Shown piece by piece: positions 28,109 through 36,202 of a stretch of 64,000 nucleotides of DNA (position 1 is the first letter of the stretch; each line of letters opens with the position of its first letter). The position numbers and the translations under genes are program-made. A model generated the notes under the pieces. The model was not told where the DNA came from, ran no database searches, and saw only the letters and a list, made by a program, of their open reading frames with translations. Source of the DNA: Planctomyces sp. SH-PL14 (GTDB lineage Bacteria; Planctomycetota; Planctomycetia; Planctomycetales; Planctomycetaceae); contig NZ_CP011270.1 in NCBI RefSeq assembly GCF_001610835.1, forward strand, positions 3,862,001-3,926,000, in the 5' to 3' direction.

Positions 28109-30069
28109 GCTGGCAGATCTGGAGCGACTTTGACTCGCATCTTTGGGCCGAAGGGACCCACATGCGGGCCTATGAAAAGCTTGGAGCGCATCCGGAAACG
28201 GTCGATGGACAGCCAAGTTGCCGATTCGCCGTCTGGGCGCCGAACGCGTCGAACGTTTCGGTGATCGGAGACTTCAACGGCTGGCAGCCTGGCCGCGATG
28301 AGCTGCAGCCGGTCCTAGGGAGCGGCGTGTGGCAGGGTCTTCTTCCCCGGGTCCGCACAGGGGCCCTCTACAAGTTTCACATTGTCTCGCGCCACGGGGA
28401 CTTTCGAGTCGACAAGGCCGATCCGTTTGCCTTCCAGGCCGAACTGCCACCGGGAACGGCATCGCGAGTTTGTGAGACAGGCCAGTTCGAATGGCATGAC
28501 GCCGAGTGGCGGCAATCGCGCGGTCTCCGCCAGGCGCCGACTGCTCCCATCTCCATTTACGAGGTTCATCTCGGTTCTTGGCGTCGCGGCCCGCAAGGGG
28601 AAACGCTGACCTACCGTCAATTGGCGCCCCTGCTGGCCGACTATATTCATGAGATGGGGTTCACGCACGTGGAGCTGATGCCGCTGGGGGAGCATCCCTT
28701 TGGCGGCTCCTGGGGCTATCAGACGATCGGATACTTCGCACCGACGAGCCGATATGGGGCTCCGGACGATCTCCGGACGCTGATCGATTTGCTCCATCAG
28801 CGGGGAATCGGCGTGCTGCTTGATTGGGTCCCCGCGCACTTCCCGCGCGACGAGCACGGTCTGGCCTACTTTGATGGCACGCACCTGTTCGAGGCTTCCG
28901 ATCCGCAGCGCCGATCACAGCCGGACTGGAATACGTTCATCTTTGATTACGGCAAACCGGAAGTCGTCAGCTTCCTGACTAGCAGCGCTCTGTTCTGGCT
29001 AGACCAGTTCCACATCGACGGGCTCCGCGTCGACGCGGTCGCTTCGATGCTGTACCTCGACTACTCGCGCGAGCCGGGCGAGTGGACCCCCAATCGACAG
29101 GGAGGACGGGAGAACCTGGAGGCGATCGAGTTCCTGCGGCATCTCAACCGGCAGGTATCGCAACACCACCCGGGAACGCTGGTCATAGCGGAGGAATCGA
29201 CCGCTTTCTCGGGAGTCTCTCGTTCCGTCGAGCAAGGAGGACTCGGCTTCAGCTACAAGTGGGACATGGGATGGATGCACGACACTCTCCGTTATGCCGC
29301 GGTCCAACCGGCGGCGCGGCGGGAGCACCATTCCGAGCTCACGTTCCGAATGAATTACGCCTTCAGCGAGCGCTTCGTCCTCCCGCTCTCGCACGACGAA
29401 GTTGTGTACGGGAAGGGATCGCTGCTCTCACGCATGCCGGGCGACGACTGGCAGAAGCGCGCCCATCTGCGACTCCTGTTCGGCTATCTCTTTACCCAGC
29501 CCGGCAAGAAGCTGCTCTTCATGGGAGGCGAGTTGGGACAGTGGGACGAGTGGAACCACGACGCCACCGTGTGCTGGGAGCTGTTGAACTCACCGGAGCA
29601 TCGCGGGCTCCAGCGATGGGTCCGTGATCTCAACACGTTCTATCGTGGTCAAACGGCGCTCCACGCGTTGGACACGGAGCCCGGCGGATTCGAGTGGATC
29701 GAAGCGCACGACGCGGCGCGCAGCATCATCGGCTACCTACGGAGACCGAGCCATGGGGACCCACTCTTGGTGCTTTTGAACTGGACTGCGGCAACGGTGC
29801 GGAACTACCGGATTGGGGTTCCCACCGGAGGGGACTGGACGGAGCTGCTGAACAGCGACGCGGCGCTGTACGGGGGGAGCGGTCAGGGGAACCTGGGAAC
29901 GGTCCACGCGGCACCGGTTCCGGCGCAGGGACGTCCCTACCTGCTCAGCGTCACTGTCCCTCCGTTGGCACTCACGATCTTCAGGCCGACCGGGGAACGA
30001 CCATGGGGCCCCAGCGGATTTCGCTCGGATCCACCAAGCGAGCCATCAGTTCCTCGACATGAATCCTGA
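28105..30069 (+). CDS. glgB: 1,4-alpha-glucan branching enzyme
   Basis: GlgB introduces alpha-1,6 branches into the glucan made by GlgE. The 654-residue protein has a CBM48 domain (CRFAVWAPNASNVSVIGDFN, about 40-130), a GH13 barrel with ELMPLGEHPFGGSWGYQ, nucleophile D310 in IDGLRVDAVASMLYLDYSR, acid/base Glu in LVIAEESTAF and stabilising Asp in LSHDEVVYGKGSL, and an all-beta C-terminus. All are intact. Its ATG overlaps the stop of the maltokinase fusion (ATGA), implying translational coupling. About 25 residues of unusual Pro/Ser-rich tail after LTIFRP lie antisense to the 3' end of the next, convergent gene. Confidence 0.96.
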   Translation: MSWQIWSDFDSHLWAEGTHMRAYEKLGAHPETVDGQPSCRFAVWAPNASNVSVIGDFNGWQPGRDELQPVLGSGVWQGLLPRVRTGALYKFHIVSRHGDFRVDKADPFAFQAELPPGTASRVCETGQFEWHDAEWRQSRGLRQAPTAPISIYEVHLGSWRRGPQGETLTYRQLAPLLADYIHEMGFTHVELMPLGEHPFGGSWGYQTIGYFAPTSRYGAPDDLRTLIDLLHQRGIGVLLDWVPAHFPRDEHGLAYFDGTHLFEASDPQRRSQPDWNTFIFDYGKPEVVSFLTSSALFWLDQFHIDGLRVDAVASMLYLDYSREPGEWTPNRQGGRENLEAIEFLRHLNRQVSQHHPGTLVIAEESTAFSGVSRSVEQGGLGFSYKWDMGWMHDTLRYAAVQPAARREHHSELTFRMNYAFSERFVLPLSHDEVVYGKGSLLSRMPGDDWQKRAHLRLLFGYLFTQPGKKLLFMGGELGQWDEWNHDATVCWELLNSPEHRGLQRWVRDLNTFYRGQTALHALDTEPGGFEWIEAHDAARSIIGYLRRPSHGDPLLVLLNWTAATVRNYRIGVPTGGDWTELLNSDAALYGGSGQGNLGTVHAAPVPAQGRPYLLSVTVPPLALTIFRPTGERPWGPSGFRSDPPSEPSVPRHES

Positions 30070-30454
30070 GCTGCGGCAGAGCGCTCTCCGGACCGGCGCA
30101 GTCGAGGTCATGGACGTGCCAGAACTCGACTTGGCCGACTGCCCCGGGGAATGAGCGTTGGAGGAGCGGGCGGTGCTCCGCCTCCTTCACCGCTACAACG
30201 ATCTGGGCCGCTGACAGGTCGTTCTCGGTAACCGGCATCGGAAAACGAAGCGGATTGGGAGCAGGGATACCGGCAGACCGGAGAGCCGCCAGGGTGTGCT
30301 GGGATATCGGCCCAGGATTTCGATCGTCGGGCGCGAGGCCACGTGACGTGGCCTGCCACACAAGCCCGTAGGCGGGCGCCAGGTGGTTGAACACAATTTC
30401 AGCGTAACGGCTCCGGTAATAGTTTCCGGTGCAGAGAAAGAGAATCTGATTCAC
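29981..30454 (-). CDS. Low-molecular-weight protein tyrosine phosphatase-like
   Basis: From the GTG at 30454 (VNQILFLCTGNYYRSRYAE) it has 157 residues, the family size. The phosphate loop C-x5-R is CTGNYYR, with Ser following; the canonical form has N-x-C-R-S, here N-Y-Y-R-S. The second acid region is HVHDLDCAG, where the usual DP is replaced, so general-acid catalysis is uncertain. It may dephosphorylate protein tyrosine or arginine, or act on an arsenate-type substrate. It converges on glgB and overlaps its 3' end by 89 bases. Longer upstream frames lack coding character. Confidence 0.82.
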   Translation of the reverse strand: MNQILFLCTGNYYRSRYAEIVFNHLAPAYGLVWQATSRGLAPDDRNPGPISQHTLAALRSAGIPAPNPLRFPMPVTENDLSAAQIVVAVKEAEHRPLLQRSFPGAVGQVEFWHVHDLDCAGPESALPQLRIHVEELMARLVDPSEIRWGPMVVPRSA

Positions 30455-30961
30455 AGCTACTGGTGCGGTCGAAGGCGAGGGACAAGGCGAACCGTCCGAT
30501 TCTAGACCGCCGGAGCGATTCTCTCCAAACCGTGTTTGCCGCCCCCCGGTTGAGACATCCGCAATGCCGCGTCGCTCGAAGTCGTCGCGAGACAAGGGGC
30601 TCCTGGGAGATCCACGCCCTCTGTCTGCTGGCGATGGTGTGAATTCGTCCGCTCGCTGGTCCGGAACCGCCCGCTTTCTTTTCGTTGACAACTCCATCAA
30701 TGAGAAACATTTGCGACCCGCGATCCGTTTCCAGGGTGCACAGAGCACCAGAATTGATCCGGCAGATGCCGGCAATCTCGCTCGGGTTAGGGGCGGAAGC
30801 CTGACCGAGCGTTTCTGCTTAGCCCACTCGGGGTGGCAGAAGAGTTGCAGCGGGCGGCCGAGCCTGCTCCTGGCCCCGGGAATTTCCTAGGTTGACGGCC
30901 CTCTAAGCCGGTTCAAAAATCCGACCGATTTCACTCTCAACAATCTGCCGGGGTTGACGAG
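30455..30961 (+). other. Intergenic stretch without a supported gene
   Basis: About 500 bases between divergently arranged genes, so it should carry promoters for both the phosphatase and the CsrA-like gene. No reading frame here has a recognisable product. Confidence 0.45.
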
Positions 30962-31219
30962 ATGTTGGTTTTCGCGCGCCGCGTCGGACAGGCATTTGCC
31001 ATCGATGATTCAACGGTTTTCCGTGTACTCGCCCTTGGCGAAGAAGAGGCGACGCTCCTTCGCACGGCCGGTGCAGGAACTCAAGCGGACGAGCTGACCA
31101 TTCGAACGAGCTCACTCGTGGAGATTGCGCCCGGAGTTCAGGCATTGCTCGTCTTGGATGGGTATGACGTGCCCCGCATCGGATTCGAGGCTGGCCCTGA
31201 CGTCCGGTCCGTCGCATAG
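30962..31219 (+). CDS. CsrA-like small protein (divergent)
   Basis: 85 residues from ATG 30962 (MLVFARRVGQAFAIDDSTVF). The opening matches CsrA (MLVLSRKVGEKI-IGDD then a V-V strand): M-L-V-x-x-R-R-V-G, a short turn, an acidic D-D, and a beta strand FRVLAL. After residue 35 the similarity fades: the CsrA GIEAP strand and RxE helix are replaced by TQADELTIRTSSLVEI and a further 25 residues. CsrA binds GGA-containing RNA and controls glycogen genes in other bacteria; here glgB lies 0.9 kb away. RNA binding is inference; the C-terminal RNA-contact residues are not recognisable. Confidence 0.5.
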   Translation: MLVFARRVGQAFAIDDSTVFRVLALGEEEATLLRTAGAGTQADELTIRTSSLVEIAPGVQALLVLDGYDVPRIGFEAGPDVRSVA

Positions 31220-32271
31220 ACGGCCGGGCGTTGACAGCGACTAAGACATTCGGACGGGAGAATCGCTTCTGAAGAGGGCTCCATGATCGGCCGTGCCTAG
31301 GCGACGAACCGGATCGTCCCCTGCATGATTGGGAGGACCCCTTTTTAGAGGAGACTGAGCCATGCAGCGAATCCCGTTTTCCCGTCATGCCACTGAAGCG
31401 GAGTTTGCAGCCGTCATGCAAATCGCTTCTTGCTTCAACGACGCGCAGTGGCGTGGCTACCCCGGAATGCGATTCAGTTCAATACTGGAGACTGGGACCC
31501 CGTCACTGGCATGATGACGGGCGATCCAGACCTCCGCAGGCCAAGGTTCCTCATCGATCAGGACATGGGGCACGCGGGCGACGTCACGCTGGGAGATGTG
31601 CATGACTTCGCAGATCCGCCCCCAGGCAGTACCTAAGGACCCATCCTCTGTCTGGGTTCGATACCGGCATTTCCCGGTCGCACGCACCTTCGAACAGACT
31701 GACCATCTCGTCGCCCGACGCTGCGACGGACCTTCGCCGTAACTGACCGCCTGGCTGTGACCACCGTCGTGAGATATTGGACGACGACCACCTGACCCGG
31801 CCTTCGGCGACTCCCCAGTACGATGTGCGTTGCTAGTCTTCCGAGGCAGTCGGCCAGTCGAAAAACGCTCGAGGCAGGGCGAAAGTATCTGACGTATGAC
31901 CGCCACTCTGCGGCACACCGGATAGAACTTGAGCTCCCCCTGGCTTCCTTGGACCGATGAGTTGAATCCCTGGTTGAAATCTCAGTCCACGGCACCGCCA
32001 CGCTCCGGCTCGAAGCCCCGTCGCATTCTTCCCGTTGATCGCGAGCGGCGCCTCGGTCGAGCTTTCGGCTCCAGGCAGTCCACACGGCGAGAATGGCCTA
32101 CGGGCGAGCACCGCAACCTTGCACGTCGCTGTCCCTTCGTACTCCTGGTGCGACATTTTCTGGCGGACGAGTGACGTCGCGACGGGCCTTGAATCTGACA
32201 GTAAACCCGCAACCCGTGCAATCTTCGCTACACTTCAAACTGGGACACGAAAACCCCGGGGGGGATACATC
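31220..32271 (+). other. 1-kb stretch of unclear content, with a possible 50-codon ORF
   Basis: A short frame at 31362-31514 (MQRIPFSRHATEAEFAAVMQ) has a fair ribosome-binding site (GAGGAG) but ends abruptly. Overlapping frames on both strands between 31430 and 31920 have protein-like patches, for example GDWDPVTGMMTGDPDLRR on the plus strand, yet none is complete. This could be a decayed gene region. I cannot assign a gene. Confidence 0.35.
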
Positions 32272-33438
32272 TTGGAGCCACATCTCTCACATGAGAGGCC
32301 CGGAGCTCTACGCTCTGCAACGATCCGGCATTTGCTGGAAGATGATGTCGATCACGCCGTGTTCGTCTTGGACGGCGACGGCATTGTAAGCGAGTGGGGA
32401 GCTGGAGCTCGACATCTATTTGGTTATCCCGAAGGGGAGATCGTCGGCAAGCCGTTCTCGACTCTGTTCACGCCAGAGGACGTGGTCCTTGGTATGGACC
32501 AGCAGGAGATCCGCGTGGCGGCTGAAGATGCAAGGTCAGAAGACGACCGATGGCACGTTCGGAAAGACGGCTCGCGTTTTTGGGCCAACGGCACGCTGAA
32601 GGCACTCCGGTCCGAGGATGGGAGCACAATCGGCTTCCTGAAGATCATCTGCAATCGCACTGAGAAAAAGATCCAGGCTGACGCACTGGAGAACCAGGTC
32701 GCCGCGCTCAACGCACTCAAAGATCGAACCACCGCTTTTATGGGGGCGTTGGCTCACGAACTCGGTAACACGTTCATCCCGCTCGGGCACGCTCTCCATC
32801 TCGTCAAGGAAGCGGTCTCCTCGAACGCGGACTTCGAGCACCTGCTGACCCTCGGTGAACGTCAGTTGGCGGTAGCGGGCCGACTCCTCAACGACCTTAA
32901 GGACGTGACCCGCATCGAATCGGGGAACCTCGAAATCCTGCAGATCGAGACGTGCGTCAACCATGTGGTCGAGCGTGCGGTCGCGGCAATGAATGAGGAG
33001 GCAAAGCGGCGCCACCAGTCACTTGAGCTGCTACTACCATCATCCCTTATCACAGTGGATGGCGACGCCACTCGGCTCCACCAGGTATTCACGAATCTCG
33101 TCGGCAATGCGTGCAAGTACACGCCCGATGGTGGAAAGATCTGGGTGAAGATCTCCACGGAGGGTAACCACGTCATTGTGAAGGTTCAGGATACTGGTGT
33201 GGGAATCAGCCGCGAGACACTGCCTAAGCTGTTCGAGATCTTCACTCAAGAAGAGTCCTCGCTTGGGCGATCGCAGGGCGGCTTGGGTATGGGCCTTTGG
33301 CTGGTGAAGAATCTGGTGACGCTGCACGGCGGAACGGTATCCGTTCGAAGCGACGGCAAAGGTCACGGGAGTGAGTTCTTTGTGTCGCTTCGAATCCGGC
33401 GGACCATTCCCTCGGTAGGCGGGGACGAGCCGCGATAG
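32272..33438 (+). CDS. PAS-domain sensor histidine kinase
   Basis: The frame is open from 32035; I prefer the TTG at 32272, which follows a GGGGGGGA stretch, because coding character begins there (388 residues). The PAS domain (about 25-140) contains VFVLDGDGIVSEWGAGARHL and VRKDGSRFWANGTL. HisKA has the phospho-acceptor in GALAHELGNTFIPLGHAL; note GN in place of the usual RN or RT. HATPase_c has NLVGNACKYTPDGGK, VQDTGVGIS and GGLGMGLWLVKNL. There is no membrane segment and no receiver or adjacent response regulator, so it is an orphan cytoplasmic kinase. Start uncertain. Confidence 0.88.
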   Translation: MEPHLSHERPGALRSATIRHLLEDDVDHAVFVLDGDGIVSEWGAGARHLFGYPEGEIVGKPFSTLFTPEDVVLGMDQQEIRVAAEDARSEDDRWHVRKDGSRFWANGTLKALRSEDGSTIGFLKIICNRTEKKIQADALENQVAALNALKDRTTAFMGALAHELGNTFIPLGHALHLVKEAVSSNADFEHLLTLGERQLAVAGRLLNDLKDVTRIESGNLEILQIETCVNHVVERAVAAMNEEAKRRHQSLELLLPSSLITVDGDATRLHQVFTNLVGNACKYTPDGGKIWVKISTEGNHVIVKVQDTGVGISRETLPKLFEIFTQEESSLGRSQGGLGMGLWLVKNLVTLHGGTVSVRSDGKGHGSEFFVSLRIRRTIPSVGGDEPR

Positions 33439-33605
33439 CGGGCGGAACGGCGGCGCAGCTCGCGCGTCTCGTGACGACCTCTGCAGTCCTCAGAATGGGT
33501 TTAACTTCAGTACTCCTCAAAGCGGCAACCGGCTCGCTATCTCAGTTGCGCATCGTCCAATTTATTTGGGGCTCAGAAGCCGCCAGGGGACTCCGTCGTT
33601 GCGAC

Positions 33606-34859
33606 TTAAACCGAGACCACAGACGGTCGGTTCGAAGTGCTGATCTGAGAGCAGAATTGCAGCACTGCATCGGCAAAGTGTTCGTGATGCTCGAAGAATC
33701 CGTAATGTTTGGCAGGATCCTGCGTCTGCGACGTCGAGGCGGAGATTCCTTGTGCGATGACATCGCTGGCAGACTTTGGAGTCACGGGGTCTTGCTTCCC
33801 GGCGACAACCATTGTCGGAATTCTGATCTCAGCGAGCGTTGCCTTCGCATCATACGCCAGCATCCCAAGACACCCGCGGGCGAGAACGGCCGGGGAGCTG
33901 ATGAGTGAGTAACGCGCGACAAAGTCCAACTTCGCGGCTGACTCCGTGCCCCCAAAGCCGCTCCACGCGATGGACCAATGGGTCGATCCGTTCAGGTAAC
34001 TGAGACAGTTCGAAAGCCACACGAGGGGTGACAGAACGATCTGCAAATAGAGCAGCGGCACGATCACCGGCCGCTCGATCGCTGTCAGCAACCCGCTCAA
34101 TGGCATGGTCCGAACGGGGTTTTTGTAGGTCGTGTGGACGAGGATCAGGCCGCTCACTCCCGCTCCCAGCATTTCGGGGAACAGCCGGCAGAACGTCAGG
34201 ATGGTCATGCCGCCGATGCTGTGTCCGATCAGCGTGACCGAAGCGGCTCCGCTGATGTCAATCACCGCTCTCAAGTCCCGAGCGAATTTCTCCAAGCTAT
34301 AGTCGTTGTTCGTCGGCCGTGTCGATCGTCCCGACCCTGGAAGGTCCCAGACCACAAGCCGAACAGCCGGGCACCGCTCACGCAAATAGGCCCACTCACG
34401 GCGATCGGTTCCCCAACCATGAGTCGCGACGACCGTCGGGCCGTCAGGAGGGCCGAAGGTTTCAATGAATAGCTCGGTGCCATCGTCCCGCTTAACACGA
34501 TGTGATTCGCCTCCAACCATCGTTGGGACCGATTGGCCGGTTGGGCGCCAGAGCCGCGGATTGATCCATGAGCCAGCGACCGATAGCAGGAGTAGCAGGC
34601 ATCCTGCGGTCAGGAGAGCAGTTTGTCGGTTCCATCCCGGCGTCCACCCCTTCGGAGGGCCCGGGGCGATCTCTCGCATCGGCATATCGGCATCGAGAAC
34701 CGTTCCTTCGACAACGCGCACCTGGGCCGGCGAATTGATGTCGCGATACCACTCGCGCAATGACCAGGCGGCCAAGCCCACAATGCTGAAGGCCAACATG
34801 AGCCGCAGCCAGACGAAGAGAACCGATGCAGGTGTTTGCACGACAACCTCCGTTGCCAC
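33606..34859 (-). CDS. Membrane-anchored alpha/beta hydrolase
   Basis: 417 residues from a GTG at 34859. Two N-terminal hydrophobic segments (VLFVWLRLMLAFSIVGLAAW and ALLTAGCLLLLLSVAG) anchor the protein. The alpha/beta-hydrolase domain follows: oxyanion region VVATHGWGTD, nucleophile Ser in TLIGHSIGGMTIL, Asp in GKQDPVTP, and catalytic His in FFEHHEHFAD. A lid region of about 75 residues (VLVHTTYKNPVRTMPL...) lies between strands 6 and 7. It is probably an esterase or lipase-like enzyme acting at the membrane; its substrate is unknown. Confidence 0.9.
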   Translation of the reverse strand: MATEVVVQTPASVLFVWLRLMLAFSIVGLAAWSLREWYRDINSPAQVRVVEGTVLDADMPMREIAPGPPKGWTPGWNRQTALLTAGCLLLLLSVAGSWINPRLWRPTGQSVPTMVGGESHRVKRDDGTELFIETFGPPDGPTVVATHGWGTDRREWAYLRERCPAVRLVVWDLPGSGRSTRPTNNDYSLEKFARDLRAVIDISGAASVTLIGHSIGGMTILTFCRLFPEMLGAGVSGLILVHTTYKNPVRTMPLSGLLTAIERPVIVPLLYLQIVLSPLVWLSNCLSYLNGSTHWSIAWSGFGGTESAAKLDFVARYSLISSPAVLARGCLGMLAYDAKATLAEIRIPTMVVAGKQDPVTPKSASDVIAQGISASTSQTQDPAKHYGFFEHHEHFADAVLQFCSQISTSNRPSVVSV

Positions 34860-35390
34860 TTGAACCAGGAACTGCCTTGCCGGAAAGCACGTCGCGTACC
34901 TGGCTGTGCTCGCAATCTATTCGAGACACAGCGATGTCCCGCCCTGCCCCCACCTTCTACGGCAGTTCGTAACCGTCGCTGGCACGAAAACCATGCAAGA
35001 GTCGAACCATGGGCTGTTGACTACCATATCGCTTTTATGATGGGGCGCGACGACCTGCCATTCAGGAAGCCACCGAGATTGAAGTCTATGACGAGCTGGC
35101 AAGTCGTCCGACGTGATTGTGCTCTCACCCTCGTGAGTCCACTGAAACCGCCGCACGTCGATATCTGGATTCGCTCCCGGAGATTCCCTGGGATTCGAGG
35201 ACGTTCTCGCGGTGTCATCGCCTTCTTGCGAGTCCACTGCTTGTAACCACCTATGCAGCGTCGACATCCACGCTTGAGGAAGTGCTGATGGTCCGGTGAC
35301 AGCAGGTTGCTGATTGGCGCGACGGGTATGGCGATTGCTTGCTCGCGAAGCATTGCTCCGTTCTGTGTTTACGATGAGGAAACTGTTGTC
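34860..35390 (+). other. Intergenic stretch without a supported gene
   Basis: About 530 bases between divergent genes. Several overlapping frames exist, but they look like noise. Promoters for both neighbours should lie here. Confidence 0.45.
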
Positions 35391-35879
35391 ATGTCGCTCG
35401 AAACTCTCGCCGACGCCTTCCACGACGAACTCCGTGACGTCCTGAGTGCTGAGAAGCAATTGGTAAAGGCTCTTCCCAAGATGGCGAAAGCTGCGAGCTC
35501 CGCGGAGCTTCGAGCCGCCTTCCAAAAGCATCATGAGGAAACGAAGGCGCAGGTGGAACGGGTCGAACAAGCTTTCGAGGAGACCGGCAAAGCGGCCCGC
35601 GCGAAAACCTGCGAGGCGATGGAAGGATTGCTGGCGGAGGCGGCCAGCATGATGGAGGAGGACGCCGCCCCCGAGGTCATGGATGCCGTATTGATCGCAT
35701 GCGCCCAGAAGGTCGAACACTACGAGATCGCCACCTATGGGACGTTGTGCACCTGGGCAAAGCAGCTCGGTTACAGGAATGCCCACAAGCTGCTGAAAGC
35801 GAATATGGCGGAGGAAGTCGCGACTGACGAAGCGCTGACTGGCCTGAGCGAAACCGTCAATTCGGAAGCAGACGCTTAA
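35391..35879 (+). CDS. YciE/YciF-type ferritin-like protein (DUF892)
   Basis: ATG 35391 is preceded by GAGGA. The 162 residues begin [20 protein letters not shown] and form the four-helix bundle of DUF892, with the conserved E-K-Q-L in helix 1 ([16 protein letters not shown]), [36 protein letters not shown] and the C-terminal [13 protein letters not shown] helix. Glutamates and histidines at the usual metal-site positions (E, EH-x-x-E) are present. Members are stress-induced and may bind di-iron; the reaction is not proved. It lies upstream of glgX, in the same orientation but 323 bases away. Confidence 0.92.
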   Translation: MSLETLADAFHDELRDVLSAEKQLVKALPKMAKAASSAELRAAFQKHHEETKAQVERVEQAFEETGKAARAKTCEAMEGLLAEAASMMEEDAAPEVMDAVLIACAQKVEHYEIATYGTLCTWAKQLGYRNAHKLLKANMAEEVATDEALTGLSETVNSEADA

Positions 35880-36202
35880 GAAGCGGTTTCATCCGGTTCA
35901 TCCTTGGCTGGGCTGGCAACCGGGGGAGTCGTGTTACCGGCAGTATTCATGGGGCTAGCCGCCGCCCGGTCACGCCTCCCCTTCAGCTTCCATGGAACGT
36001 CCCGCCGTTGGAGCGATAGTGGGGCGTCCAGTCCGCTGTGTTGTTGACGCGGGGATAGATCACGCGAAGGCACAGTGACAAAGCAAGGGTGTCGGGCGTA
36101 TTCAAATGTTCGGATTACCTCAGTCCTGGTGTCAGGCACCAAGCAAAAATGGATGCTTCCGCGCCGGCCAGAAGCAGTAGGAGTTGCGAGGTGGAGTCGA
36201 CG
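35880..36202 (+). other. Intergenic stretch before glgX
   Basis: About 320 bases holding the probable glgX promoter. An in-frame upstream extension of glgX reaches 36089 but has no conserved sequence. Confidence 0.4.

Noticed and set aside
30564-30890. 108-codon frame on the plus strand
   Set aside because: No ribosome-binding site, low-complexity basic composition and no similarity that I recognise.
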